Source: Brevibacterium sp. XM4083 (lineage in GTDB: Bacteria > Actinomycetota > Actinomycetes > Actinomycetales > Brevibacteriaceae). Taken from it: a stretch of DNA of 64,000 bases. The notes under the pieces are model-generated. The model was not told the origin of the DNA. It saw nothing but the letters and a program-made list of their open reading frames with translations, and made no database searches. Position numbers and translations under genes: made by a program. The stretch's first letter is position 1. Each line of letters begins with the position of its first letter. The DNA is taken from positions 62,001 to 126,000 of the forward strand of contig NZ_VFYR02000001.1 of assembly GCF_006489205.2 (NCBI RefSeq), in the 5' to 3' direction. Shown here piece after piece: positions 33,928 through 42,558 of this stretch.

Positions 33928-35361
33928 TCAGCTGCGGTCGGTCGCCTGCCAGGCCGCGACCTCATCGCGGGCGAGCTGAGCGGCCTGCCCGACATAGGTC
34001 GCCGGGGTGAGCGCGGTGAGACGGGCCGTCTCCTCCGCGGGCAGACCGAGACCGGAGACGAACTCCTGAAGATCGGCCTGGTGGATGCGCTTGCCGCGGG
34101 TGAGCTCCTTGAGCTTTTCGTACGGGTTCTCCATGCCGGGCACGCCCTGGAGGCCGGCGGCGCGCATCACCGACTGGATCGCCTCGCCGAGCACCTCCCA
34201 GTTCGCATCGAGGTCTGCGGCCAGCGCGTCCTCGTTGATCGCGAGCTGGCCGAGGCCCTTGACGAGGTTGCCCAGCGCGAGCACCGAATGGCCGTACGCG
34301 ACGCCGATGTTGCGCTGCGAGGTCGAATCCGTGAGGTCACGCTGCATCCGCGAGGTGACGAGGGTCGCGGCGAGCGAATCGAGCAGTGCCGAGGAGAGCT
34401 CGAGATTCGCCTCGGCGTTCTCGAAGCGGATCGGGTTGACCTTGTGCGGCATCGTCGACGAGCCGGTGGCACCGGCGACGGGGATCTGCTTGAAGTAGTT
34501 CATCGAGATGTACGTCCACATGTCGGTCGCGAGGTTGTGCGCGATCCGGTTGAACCGGGAGATGTCGGCGAAGAGCTCGGCGTCCCAGTCGTGCGACTCG
34601 ATCTGCGTGGTCAGCGGGTTGAACGTGAGGTCGAGGCTGCCCTCGACGAAGGTGCGCGCGATCTGCGGCCAGTCCGCACCGGGGACCGCGGCCAGGTGGG
34701 CGGAGTACGTGCCGGTGGCGCCGTTGATCTTGCCGAGGAAGTCCGTCGCGGCGATCCGCTCGTACTGGCGGCGCAGCCGGTGGACGAAGACGGCGAGCTC
34801 CTTGCCCATTGTCGTCGGGGTGGCGGGCTGGCCGTGCGTGTGGGCGAGCATCGGGACCTCGGCGAGGCTCTCGGCGGTCTCGGCGAGGGTGTCGATGAGG
34901 GCGCGGGCGCGGGGGAGCCAGACCTCCTCGGTGGCGCCCTTGATGCCGAGCGCCCACGAGAGGTTGTTGATGTCCTCCGAGGTGCAGCAGAAGTGGACGA
35001 GTTCGCTGAGATCCTCGGCGCCGATCGCCACTAGCGCGTCCTTGATTGTGTATTCGACGGCCTTGACGTCGTGCACGGTGACCGCCTCATGGGCGGCAAG
35101 CGTGGCGATCGTGTCCGCGTCGAACCCGTCGGCCCACTTCCGCAGGGCCGTGACCTCCGCCTCGGTGAGGGTGCGCACACCGGGAATCACGGAGTTCTGC
35201 GCGAGGTGGATGAACCATTCGACCTCGACCCGGATGCGGTTGCGGTTGAGGGCGGCCTCGGAGAGGTGATCGACGAGGTCAGCGGTGTCTTTGCGGTAAC
35301 GGCCGTCGAGCGGTCCGAGGGCGATGGCGGGCGAGACTTCAGCGAGTGAAACGGTCGGCAT
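33928..35361 (-). CDS. purB: Adenylosuccinate lyase
   Basis: A 477-residue fumarase/aspartase-superfamily enzyme. The superfamily signature SSTMPHKVNPIRFENAEANL carries the flexible catalytic loop, and HTHGQPATPTTMGKE the conserved His pair. GPLDGRYRKDTADL at the N-terminus is typical of the long PurB form. It removes fumarate from SAICAR and adenylosuccinate in purine synthesis. It is a lone housekeeping gene here, with the terminator hairpin on its 3' side and a repeat-rich gap on its 5' side. Confidence 0.95.
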   Translation of the reverse strand: MPTVSLAEVSPAIALGPLDGRYRKDTADLVDHLSEAALNRNRIRVEVEWFIHLAQNSVIPGVRTLTEAEVTALRKWADGFDADTIATLAAHEAVTVHDVKAVEYTIKDALVAIGAEDLSELVHFCCTSEDINNLSWALGIKGATEEVWLPRARALIDTLAETAESLAEVPMLAHTHGQPATPTTMGKELAVFVHRLRRQYERIAATDFLGKINGATGTYSAHLAAVPGADWPQIARTFVEGSLDLTFNPLTTQIESHDWDAELFADISRFNRIAHNLATDMWTYISMNYFKQIPVAGATGSSTMPHKVNPIRFENAEANLELSSALLDSLAATLVTSRMQRDLTDSTSQRNIGVAYGHSVLALGNLVKGLGQLAINEDALAADLDANWEVLGEAIQSVMRAAGLQGVPGMENPYEKLKELTRGKRIHQADLQEFVSGLGLPAEETARLTALTPATYVGQAAQLARDEVAAWQATDRS

Positions 35362-35464
35362 GACCTCATTTTCTCACGGGCCCGGCACCGTCCACTCACG
35401 GGCACGGTACCGCTCACTCACGGGTCGGTGCCTGTGGACGGCGCAGGGACTCGCGTGCGTGGGG

Positions 35465-35493
35465 CCTGTGGACGCTCAGTCGCTGTCCACAGG
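35465..35493. repeat. CCTGTGGAC hairpin
   Basis: CCTGTGGAC (35465-35473) pairs with GTCCACAGG (35485-35493) across 11 nt. The same arms occur at 10625-10653. The core CTGTCCACA differs by one base from the Streptomyces DnaA box TTGTCCACA. Confidence 0.5.
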
Positions 35494-35564
35494 GGCGACG
35501 CCGGGTCTTCAGCGGAAGCGCGCCCGTCTCTTAGGGTGCCGGGACAGGATCGGGCACCGGGCCC

Positions 35565-35759
35565 GTGCCGGTCTCCTCGTACAGGGGAGGGGAACCGGCC
35601 CGTGCAGCAGACGGGGGCACGGGTCGTGCAGGGCTCGTGCAGCCGACGAGCACTGGGCTCGTGCAGCCGACGAGCACCGGGCTCGTGCAGCTGTCAGGGG
35701 CACAGCTCGTGCAGCTGACAGCGACACAGCTCGTGCAGGGGAAGGGGATGGAGCGATGA
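35565..35759 (+). CDS. Possible repeat peptide (GLVQPTST units), unproven
   Basis: A 64-codon ORF from GTG 35565. Its second half reads out a 24-bp tandem repeat as 8-residue units: GLVQPTST twice, then GLVQLSGA, QLVQLTAT and QLVQGKG. Its stop overlaps the next start as ATGA, typical of coupled actinobacterial genes. Against it, there is no clear ribosome site, the repeat is open in more than one frame, and GC-rich DNA rarely has stops. It may be non-coding. Confidence 0.25.
   Translation: MPVSSYRGGEPARAADGGTGRAGLVQPTSTGLVQPTSTGLVQLSGAQLVQLTATQLVQGKGMER
35631..35740. repeat. 24-bp tandem repeat, about 4.5 copies
   Basis: Units start at 35631, 35655, 35679, 35703 and 35727. The first two differ in one base; later ones keep the CTCGTGCAG core. 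Each early unit can fold as CTCGT/ACGAG. Repeats lie directly upstream of the type VII-like cassette. Confidence 0.8.
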
Positions 35760-36001
35760 TCACCGACGAACTCGCGGCCAGCCGCGACGGGTGGCGGCAG
35801 CGGGCCAATGAGCTGCGCTCGCTCGCGACCGCCGCCCGGCAGATCGACGGATGGGACTCGCCCGCCGGCAGGATGCTCGTCGACCGGCTCGGTTCGTGCG
35901 CCGAGGCGATCGCGGGCCTCGCCGACCGGGCCGACGACCTCGCCGAAGCCTACGACCTCCACCTGCAGGTCGTCTCCGTCGGCGGACGGATCCAGCTGTG
36001 A
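35756..36001 (+). CDS. Small helical protein, WXG100-like size
   Basis: An 81-residue protein with two predicted amphipathic helices joined by a turn at QIDGWDSPAGR. Small size, a helix-turn-helix hairpin and a central Trp are reminiscent of WXG100/ESAT-6-like proteins and of type VII secretion targets, but the exact WxG motif is absent (GWDS here), so this is only a structural analogy. It starts at ATG 35756 with GGAG nearby and lies 10 nt before the next gene. Together with the following two genes it forms a tight cassette. Confidence 0.6.
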   Translation: MITDELAASRDGWRQRANELRSLATAARQIDGWDSPAGRMLVDRLGSCAEAIAGLADRADDLAEAYDLHLQVVSVGGRIQL

Positions 36002-36011
36002 GAAGGAGGGG

Positions 36012-36818
36012 ATGATCGTGACGGAGGCAGGCCACGGGCACGCCGCCGACGGGCACGCCGGGGAACACCACGCCACCGAGCGGCTGCTCGCGTCCCGGCA
36101 CGTGCTCAACCACGACCGGGCGGCGGCCAAGGACAGTGTGCTCGGCACCCGGTGGATCACCGTCGATCTCGAGCGGATCCGGCGGCTGCCCCACCGTCTG
36201 CGCTGCCTGTGGCCGAAGCAGCTGCTGCCCACCGGTGACCGCGCGGGTGCAGCCTCATCCCGGGCGACCACCTCGGCGGGAATGGTCGTCACCCCGACCG
36301 CGGCCGGCCTGCCCGAGCATCCCACCGACGTCGTCCGACCCCGCGACCTCGACGTCCTCTCCGCCTGGCTCGCCGGCTTCGCGAGCGAACTCAATCTCAC
36401 GCGGTTCCGGCTCGGCATCGTCGTCGGCGGCGCAGACGCCGCCCTCACCCTCGAGATCGCCGTCTGCGCCGACACTGCCCTCGCGATACTCGCCCTGCGC
36501 GGCTCGGACTTCTCCGACTTCGCCGGGTTCGAGTTCCTCCGCCGCCTCGACATCACCGATCTCGCCGTCGTCGGTGAGGAGCTCACCGACCTCATCACCG
36601 GCGACTGCGTCCTCACCCTCACGTATGCCGGGGTGCGGACCCGGTCCGGGATGGAGTTCCTCCACCGGCAGAGCGACTCCTGGCACCGTCCGCTCCTCGA
36701 GCGCGGCGCGGCCGGGGTGACCGTGGCGGAGATGGAGGACGTCGGCGCCGAGGCGGTGCGGATGCTCATCGCGGCCACCCTCACCGAGCTCACCCGCACC
36801 GAGGAGGCGGCCCGATGA
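36012..36818 (+). CDS. Unknown protein, possible chaperone of the cassette
   Basis: A 268-residue soluble protein of unrecognised family. After a His-rich N-terminus (HGHAADGHAGEHH) the sequence alternates strands and helices, with RPRDLDVLSAWLAGFA and a late LERGAAGVTVAEMED helix. Length and position between a small helical protein and a hydrolase that has a type VII-like N-terminus recall EspG-type chaperones, but no EspG motif is seen. The start ATG 36012 has AAGGAGGGG before it; the end overlaps the next gene by 4 nt (ATGA). Confidence 0.55.
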   Translation: MIVTEAGHGHAADGHAGEHHATERLLASRHVLNHDRAAAKDSVLGTRWITVDLERIRRLPHRLRCLWPKQLLPTGDRAGAASSRATTSAGMVVTPTAAGLPEHPTDVVRPRDLDVLSAWLAGFASELNLTRFRLGIVVGGADAALTLEIAVCADTALAILALRGSDFSDFAGFEFLRRLDITDLAVVGEELTDLITGDCVLTLTYAGVRTRSGMEFLHRQSDSWHRPLLERGAAGVTVAEMEDVGAEAVRMLIAATLTELTRTEEAAR

Positions 36819-38332
36819 TCGCCACGCGCACCCGCGGCGGGGGTCGGATGACGATCGACGACCGGGCCGAGCTCAGCGGCACCGACCTCGACCGGATCGT
36901 CCGGCGCATCGGCGATCTCAATGCCGCAGGCGCCGTCGCCGACTTCGACCTCGCCACCCTGCTCACCCAGGTGCCCTCGCCCCTGACCGCGCTCAACCTC
37001 GACCGCGCACGGATCGTCTACCACCAGCACCTCACCCTCGTCCTCCTCGAACTCGAAGCCACCACGCTCGCGATCCGAACGGCGGCGCTCGCCTACCGGG
37101 AGGCGGAGAAGGGGGTGAGTGAGGTCTTCGGCGGACTCCTCGACGGGCTCGGCTACGTCACCGGCCGCGTCATCGCCATCAGCCTGCCCGTCGTCATCCC
37201 CACAGCCGTCGTCGTCGGGATCCCGGTCTACGCCGCGGCTACGGTCCTCGATGCGGTCGGTGCCGACGACCTCGTCGAGCAGCGGTTCGGGATCGACCTC
37301 GCACAGACGGCGGATCGGCTCAAGGAGGACCTCACCCGTCTCGTGTTCGAGAACTCGGACGCCACGGGCGCCGTCATCGAACACGTCCTGCCCGGCATGG
37401 TCGTCGGGTTCCTCGGATTGCCGCCGCAGCTGCTCGCCGTCGACAGCGACACCACCCTGTGGCCCCACGACTCCGGGTCGATGACCGCCTGGGTGCTCGC
37501 CGCGGCGAACCTCGTCGGACTCCTCACCCCCTCCGAAGTCGAGGTCTGGAAGGCGGAGGGTCTCACCCCCGCCCATGCGAAGCCGCCGGCCGATGTCGCC
37601 GAGCTCTACAGCAGGGAGGCCGCGCAGCACCGCGGCGTCGACTCGGGGCAGGTGCGCATCGAGGAGGTGAGGTCACCGGACGGCACGACCCGCTACATCG
37701 TCTACGTGCCGGCCACCACCGACTGGTCGCCGGAGCCGGGGGAGAACACGACCGATCTGACGACGAACGTCGAGGGCATGGCCGGCAACGACACCGTGAT
37801 GCGCGAAATGGTCCGGCAGGCCATCGCCGACGCCGGGATCGGCAGCGACGCCGAGGTCATGCTCGTCGGCTACTCCCAGGGCGGCATCACCGCCGGCTCC
37901 CTCGCGGCGGATCCGGCGTTCCTCGCCGACGTCAACGTCACGGCACTCGTCACCGTCGGCGCCCCGATCTCCGACTTCGCCATCGACGAGAGCGTCGACG
38001 TGCTCGCCATCGAACACGAACAGGACCTGGTGCCCGACCTCGACGGGAACGAGGACCCCACTCGGGACCGCTGGACGACGATCACCGTCGACTACGACCC
38101 CGACGAGCTGCGGACGGCCCCGAACCTCGCCGACAAATCCGACGCCGAACTCGATGAGATGTTCTCCTCGGCCGGCGCCGCGCATTCCTCCGCGGCGTAC
38201 TCGGCATCACTGGCTCTCATGGTCGGTGCCGGGCATCCGGCACTGCGGCGCTTCACCTCCCGCAATGCCGGGTTCTTCACCGGAGACATCACGGAGACGA
38301 GGGACTACCAGGGCAAGCGGAAGCGGAACTGA
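36815..38332 (+). CDS. Alpha/beta hydrolase with helical type VII-like N-terminus
   Basis: A 505-residue protein. Residues about 60-100 form a long helical pair (LNLDRARIVYHQHLTLVLLE then ATTLAIRTAALAYREAEKG) of the sort found in actinobacterial type VII substrates. A hydrophobic stretch (114-148) may enter a membrane. The C-terminal half is an alpha/beta hydrolase: Ser354 in GYSQGG, a probable acid at Asp404 or Asp408 and His457 in AAHSSAAY, resembling cutinase/PE-PPE-type serine hydrolases. Substrate is unknown; lipid or ester cleavage is possible. It is coupled to the upstream gene by ATGA. No ESX ATPase or membrane core is in the window. Confidence 0.7.
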   Translation: MIATRTRGGGRMTIDDRAELSGTDLDRIVRRIGDLNAAGAVADFDLATLLTQVPSPLTALNLDRARIVYHQHLTLVLLELEATTLAIRTAALAYREAEKGVSEVFGGLLDGLGYVTGRVIAISLPVVIPTAVVVGIPVYAAATVLDAVGADDLVEQRFGIDLAQTADRLKEDLTRLVFENSDATGAVIEHVLPGMVVGFLGLPPQLLAVDSDTTLWPHDSGSMTAWVLAAANLVGLLTPSEVEVWKAEGLTPAHAKPPADVAELYSREAAQHRGVDSGQVRIEEVRSPDGTTRYIVYVPATTDWSPEPGENTTDLTTNVEGMAGNDTVMREMVRQAIADAGIGSDAEVMLVGYSQGGITAGSLAADPAFLADVNVTALVTVGAPISDFAIDESVDVLAIEHEQDLVPDLDGNEDPTRDRWTTITVDYDPDELRTAPNLADKSDAELDEMFSSAGAAHSSAAYSASLALMVGAGHPALRRFTSRNAGFFTGDITETRDYQGKRKRN

Positions 38333-38703
38333 GCGGGGACGGGAGCGGCGGGACCAACCCTTCGACATGCGACTCTTTCACGTGCGGTGGTCGGACTCCC
38401 AACCACCTCGGCGAGGATCGACAATTCCGCCTCCGGGCTTTGGCGACGCCCGCCAGGACATCGGTGCCATCCGTAGGCTGACCACGACCGATGCATTTCG
38501 ACGTCGCTGCGGACCACCGGTTCGCAGCGGTGCCGACAGCACCCTGGCGGTGGCACGGGCACCCCGGATTCTGTATCGTAGGGGTACCTGTGAATCAGAT
38601 CACGCGAGGGCGATTCCTTCCACCAGAGGCGTTGCCCGCAGCACACTGTCCGCCACCGGTCACCTCCGGTGCTGTAAGGACCTTGAGAATAAGGAGAGCT
38701 GAA
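38333..38703. other. 371-nt promoter region of the 2-oxoacid dehydrogenase operon
   Basis: The region holds an ACCTCGGCGAGGA word at 38404, TATCGTAGGGG near 38575 that may include a -10, and a small hairpin CACCGG/CCGGTG (38654-38671) just before the ribosome site. No repeat block or gene is seen. Confidence 0.45.
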
Positions 38704-39858
38704 ATGACCTCGAACATTTCAGTGGGATCCGGGACTGCCCACAGTCAGTCAGCGGAGCCTCGCATGATTCAGATGCTCACCGAGGACGGCAACCGCGTTG
38801 CCTCGGGCGAGTACGACGCCTTCGCCGCAGAGCTCACCGATGAGGATCTGCGCGGGTTCTACCGGGACATGGTCCTCGTCCGCCGCGTCGATGCGGAGGG
38901 TGCAGCCCTGCAGCGCCAGGGTCAGCTGGGACTGTGGGCCCCGATGTTCGGCCAGGAGGCCGCCCAGATCGGCATGGGCCGCGCCGCCCGCCCCCAGGAC
39001 TTCGTCTTCCCCACGTACCGTGAGCACGGTCTCGCGTACACCCGCGGCGTCGAACCCGAAACGCTGCTCGGCATCTTCCGCGGGCAGAACCACGGCGGCT
39101 GGGACCCGCAGGAGCACCGCTTCCACACGTACACGATCGTCATCGGCTCGCAGACCCTCCACGCCGCCGGCTACGCCATGGGTGTGTCGATGGACGGCGA
39201 CGTCGGCACCGGTGACCTCGAACGCGACACGGTGGCCATCGCGTGCTTCGGCGACGGTGCGACCTCGCAGGGCGACGTCTCGGAGGCGCTGACCTTCGCC
39301 GGTGCCTTCCACGCCCCGGTGCTCTTCTTCTGCCAGAACAACCAGTGGGCGATCTCCGAGCCGACGAACGTCCAGACCCCGGCCCCGCTCTACAAGCGCG
39401 GCGAGGGATTCGGCGTGCCCGGCATCCGCGTCGACGGCAACGACATCATCGCGATGTACGCCGTGGCCCGCGCGAGCCTAGACTCGGTGCGCTCCGGCAA
39501 CGGCCCGATGCTCATCGAGGCCTACACGTACCGTCGCGGTGCGCACACCACCGCCGACGACCCGACGAAGTACCGCGACCGCGCCGAAGAGGAGATCTGG
39601 GCCGACCGCGACCCGATCACCCGTCTGCGCGCCTACCTCGAGAAGCACTCGGACACCGATGAGTCGTTCTTCGCCGAGGTCGACGCCGAGGCGGACACGC
39701 TCGCCGCGCGCATCCGCCACAACTGCATGACCATGGAAGACCCCGACGGTGTCGAGATGTTCGCTCACGTCACCTCCGAACCTCACCCCCTCGTCGATGA
39801 GGAACGTGCGGAGTACCTCGCGTACCAGTCCTCATTCGCCGATGCAGGTGAGGCCTGA
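38704..39858 (+). CDS. 2-oxoacid dehydrogenase E1 alpha subunit
   Basis: A 384-residue thiamine diphosphate enzyme subunit. The ThDP motif is clear: GDGATSQGDVSEAL from Gly183, with FFCQNNQWAIS at its end, and the phosphorylation-loop region YRRGAHTTADDPTKYRD. With E1 beta it decarboxylates a 2-oxoacid and acylates the lipoyl group of E2. The sequence suits either a pyruvate or branched-chain 2-oxoacid complex; a two-subunit E1 in an actinobacterium, which usually has AceE for pyruvate, favours the branched-chain role. AAGGAGAG precedes ATG 38704. It overlaps E1 beta by 1 nt. No E3 gene follows. Confidence 0.92.
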   Translation: MTSNISVGSGTAHSQSAEPRMIQMLTEDGNRVASGEYDAFAAELTDEDLRGFYRDMVLVRRVDAEGAALQRQGQLGLWAPMFGQEAAQIGMGRAARPQDFVFPTYREHGLAYTRGVEPETLLGIFRGQNHGGWDPQEHRFHTYTIVIGSQTLHAAGYAMGVSMDGDVGTGDLERDTVAIACFGDGATSQGDVSEALTFAGAFHAPVLFFCQNNQWAISEPTNVQTPAPLYKRGEGFGVPGIRVDGNDIIAMYAVARASLDSVRSGNGPMLIEAYTYRRGAHTTADDPTKYRDRAEEEIWADRDPITRLRAYLEKHSDTDESFFAEVDAEADTLAARIRHNCMTMEDPDGVEMFAHVTSEPHPLVDEERAEYLAYQSSFADAGEA

Positions 39859-40832
39859 TGGAGAAACTTCCGCTTTCCAAGGCGATCACAGCCGGTCTGC
39901 GCAAGGCCATGGAGGACGACCCGAAGGTCGTCCTCATTGGTGAGGACATCGGCAAGCTCGGCGGTGTCTTCCGCGTCACCGAGGGCTTGCAGAAGGACTT
40001 CGGCCCGCAGCGCGTCATCGATGCGCCGCTCGCCGAATCCGGGATCGTCGGCACCTCGGTCGGCATGGCGATCCGCGGCTACCGACCCGTCGTCGAGATC
40101 CAGTTCGACGCGTTCATCTTCCCCGCCTACGACCAGATCGTCACCCAGGTCGCCAAGCTCTACAACCGCACCCTGGGCAATGAGCGCATCCCGATGGTCA
40201 TCCGCGTGCCCTACGGCGGCGGCATCGGCTCGCCCGAGCACCACTCGGAGAGCCCCGAGACCGTCTTCGCCCACCATGCGGGACTCAAGCTCATCAGCCC
40301 GTCGAACGCCAACGACGCGTACTGGATGATCCAGGAGGCGATCCGCAGCGACGACCCGGTGATGTTCTTCGAACCCAAGCGCCGGTACTGGCAGCGCGGG
40401 GACGTCGACACCTCGGCGAAGGACCTCGGCATGCACGACGCCCGCGTCGTCTCCGAGGGCACCGACGTCACGCTCGTGGCGTACGGACCCCTCGTGCCCA
40501 CCGCGGCCGATGTCGTCGCGGCCGCCGCCGAGGAGGGCAAGAGCGTCGAGCTCATCGACCTCCGCAGCCTCAACCCGATCGACTTCACGACGATCGAGAA
40601 GTCCGTCCAGAAGACGGGTCGCCTCGTCGTCGCCCACGAGGCACCGACGTTCCTCGGCCTCGGATCGGAGATCGCCGCCCGCATCTCCGAGCGCTGCTTC
40701 TTCAACCTCGAAGCCCCGGTCATCCGTGTCGGCGGCTACCACACGCCGTACCCCGGCTCGCGGATGGAAGAGCACTATCTGCCCGATCTCGATCGCATCT
40801 TCGACGGTGTCGACCGGGCCCTGGCCTACTGA
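39858..40832 (+). CDS. 2-oxoacid dehydrogenase E1 beta subunit
   Basis: A 324-residue transketolase-like subunit. Typical marks are VVLIGEDIGKLGGVFRVT, the AESGIVGTSVGMA stretch and PVIRVGGYHTPYPGSRMEE near the end. It builds the other half of the ThDP pocket in an alpha2beta2 E1. ATG overlaps the alpha stop (TGATG) and the E2 gene follows 15 nt later, so all three are one operon. Substrate choice is discussed under the alpha subunit. Confidence 0.93.
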   Translation: MEKLPLSKAITAGLRKAMEDDPKVVLIGEDIGKLGGVFRVTEGLQKDFGPQRVIDAPLAESGIVGTSVGMAIRGYRPVVEIQFDAFIFPAYDQIVTQVAKLYNRTLGNERIPMVIRVPYGGGIGSPEHHSESPETVFAHHAGLKLISPSNANDAYWMIQEAIRSDDPVMFFEPKRRYWQRGDVDTSAKDLGMHDARVVSEGTDVTLVAYGPLVPTAADVVAAAAEEGKSVELIDLRSLNPIDFTTIEKSVQKTGRLVVAHEAPTFLGLGSEIAARISERCFFNLEAPVIRVGGYHTPYPGSRMEEHYLPDLDRIFDGVDRALAY

Positions 40833-40847
40833 CGAAAGGAAGCAAGA

Positions 40848-42287
40848 ATGGCGTTCGAATTCCCTCTTCCCGACGTCGGCGAAGGCCTCACCGAGGCGGA
40901 CATCGTCTCCTGGAAGGTGGCCCCCGGCGACGAGGTGACGGTCAACCAGATCCTCGTCGAGATCGAGACCGCGAAGTCCCTCGTCGAACTCCCGAGCCCG
41001 CAGGCCGGGACCGTCGGCGCCCTCCTCGTCGAGGAGGGGCAGACCGTCGAGGTCGGGACCCCGATCATCCGCTTCGGAGGTGCCGATGATGCCGGCGCCG
41101 GCGCGGAGACGATGAGCGCACCGCACGCCGAGGCGACCGCCCCGGCCTCTGACGGTGCTGTGACCAGCGACGACGAGGGCGGTGCCACCCTCGTCGGGTA
41201 CGGCGCCAAGGCCGCCTCATCGAAGCGCCGCCCCCGCAAGGGCGGGTCGGCCGCCGCGTCGCAGTCGGGTGCCGCGGAGGCCTCGGGCACGGCGGAGTCT
41301 TCCGGCCCCGCCGCGCCTGCGACAGCGCCCGCGCAGCCTGAAACCGGTTCGGCCGCGGCCGATGGCGCAGCTGAGTCTGCCGAGGCCGCCTCGGCGGGCA
41401 AGCCGCTGGCCAAGCCTCCTGTGCGCAAGCTCGCGAAGGACCTCGGCATCGACCTCGCATCGGTGACGCCCACCGGATCCCGCGGTGAGGTCACGCGCGC
41501 CGATGTCCAGGCCGCGGCCGACGGCACCGCGGCACCTGCTGCGACTGGAGCCACCGCGGCTGGGGCGACCGCCTCGGCGAGTGCTGACGTGGCCGCTCTC
41601 GAGGAGCGGATCCCGTTCAAGGGCGTCGTGAAGATGATGGCCAAGGCGATGGTCGACTCGGCGTTCACGATGCCGCACGTCACCGAGTTCCTCGATGTCG
41701 ACGTCACCGAGACGATGGCGTTCGTCCGCCGTCTCAAGGCGTCGAAGGTCCTCGGGGAGGATGTGCGCGTGTCTCCGCTGCTCATCGTCGCGAAGGCCGT
41801 GGCATGGGCGGTGGCGCGGAACCCGCGGATCAACTCGACACTCGACGGCGATGACATCGTCGTCAGGAAGTACGTCAACCTCGGGATCGCTGCGGCCACG
41901 CCGCGCGGACTCATCGTGCCGAACATCAAGAACGCGCACACGATGGGCCTGACGCAGCTGGCGCAGGAGATGCAGGACCTCACGGCCCTCGCTCGTTCGG
42001 GCAAGACTCCGCCCGCTGACCAGGCCGGGGGCACGATCACGATCACGAATGTCGGCGTCTTCGGCGTCGATGCCGGAACGCCGATCATCAACCCCGGGGA
42101 AGCCGCGATCCTCGCCTTCGGGCAGGTGCGGAAGAAGCCGTGGGTCGTCGACGACGAGATCGTGCCGCGTGAGATCACGACCCTGTCCGTGAGCGCCGAC
42201 CACCGCGTCGTCGACGGCGAGATCATCTCGAAGTTCCTCGCCGATGTCGGCCGCGGCCTCGAGGATCCGAGCGTCCTCCTCGCCTGA
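40848..42287 (+). CDS. Dihydrolipoamide acyltransferase (E2)
   Basis: A 479-residue E2. One lipoyl domain carries the lipoylated Lys43 (IETAKSLVELP). An Ala/Pro/Ser-rich hinge and an Arg/Lys patch lead to the E3/E1-binding domain (PPVRKLAKDLGIDLASVTPT), then a second Ala-rich linker. The catalytic domain ends with SADHRVVDG, containing the His and Asp of the acyltransferase site. It transfers the acyl group to CoA. One lipoyl domain and operon position fit a branched-chain complex. GAAAGGAAGC lies before ATG 40848. Confidence 0.93.
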   Translation: MAFEFPLPDVGEGLTEADIVSWKVAPGDEVTVNQILVEIETAKSLVELPSPQAGTVGALLVEEGQTVEVGTPIIRFGGADDAGAGAETMSAPHAEATAPASDGAVTSDDEGGATLVGYGAKAASSKRRPRKGGSAAASQSGAAEASGTAESSGPAAPATAPAQPETGSAAADGAAESAEAASAGKPLAKPPVRKLAKDLGIDLASVTPTGSRGEVTRADVQAAADGTAAPAATGATAAGATASASADVAALEERIPFKGVVKMMAKAMVDSAFTMPHVTEFLDVDVTETMAFVRRLKASKVLGEDVRVSPLLIVAKAVAWAVARNPRINSTLDGDDIVVRKYVNLGIAAATPRGLIVPNIKNAHTMGLTQLAQEMQDLTALARSGKTPPADQAGGTITITNVGVFGVDAGTPIINPGEAAILAFGQVRKKPWVVDDEIVPREITTLSVSADHRVVDGEIISKFLADVGRGLEDPSVLLA

Positions 42288-42299
42288 GGCCGACACTGG

Positions 42300-42337
42300 A
42301 GCCGCATATCACCCCGCGCACGAGGTGATATGCGGCT
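42300..42337 (+). terminator. Hairpin terminator of the dehydrogenase operon
   Basis: AGCCGCATATCACC (42300-42313) is exactly complementary to 42324-42337 with a 10-nt loop, starting 13 nt after the E2 stop codon. The rest of the gap to 42558 holds nothing recognisable. Confidence 0.75.
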
Positions 42338-42558
42338 TCGGTCGTCTGAGGGAGGCGGATGCTGCCGACCACACCACTCGGCTCCCCAGACACCTCGTGC
42401 TGGCGACTGATGTGGAGTTCAGGGTTGGGCGTGCGAAGCCAGGGGTTGTGTTCGCCGCTGAGCGGAAAGGTGCCATTCCGTGGACGGTGAGCCGCTGCGG
42501 GTAGGGCGTCTCGCTGTCGGCAGTCCGAGCCGCCGCTCAGCGGAGGGGTGCCGCGGTG

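Larger units (their letters stand above)
35362..35755. other. Repeat-rich gap between purB and the type VII-like cassette
   Basis: The gap holds three CTCACGGG repeats near 35373-35425, a CCTGTGGAC hairpin (35465-35493), a possible -10 TAGGGT at 35532-35537 and a 24-bp tandem repeat. A low-confidence peptide ORF (35565-35759) covers the last part. Confidence 0.6.

Noticed and set aside
35631..35740. Possible CRISPR array
   Set aside because: Units are contiguous 24-mers without spacers and no cas gene is nearby.
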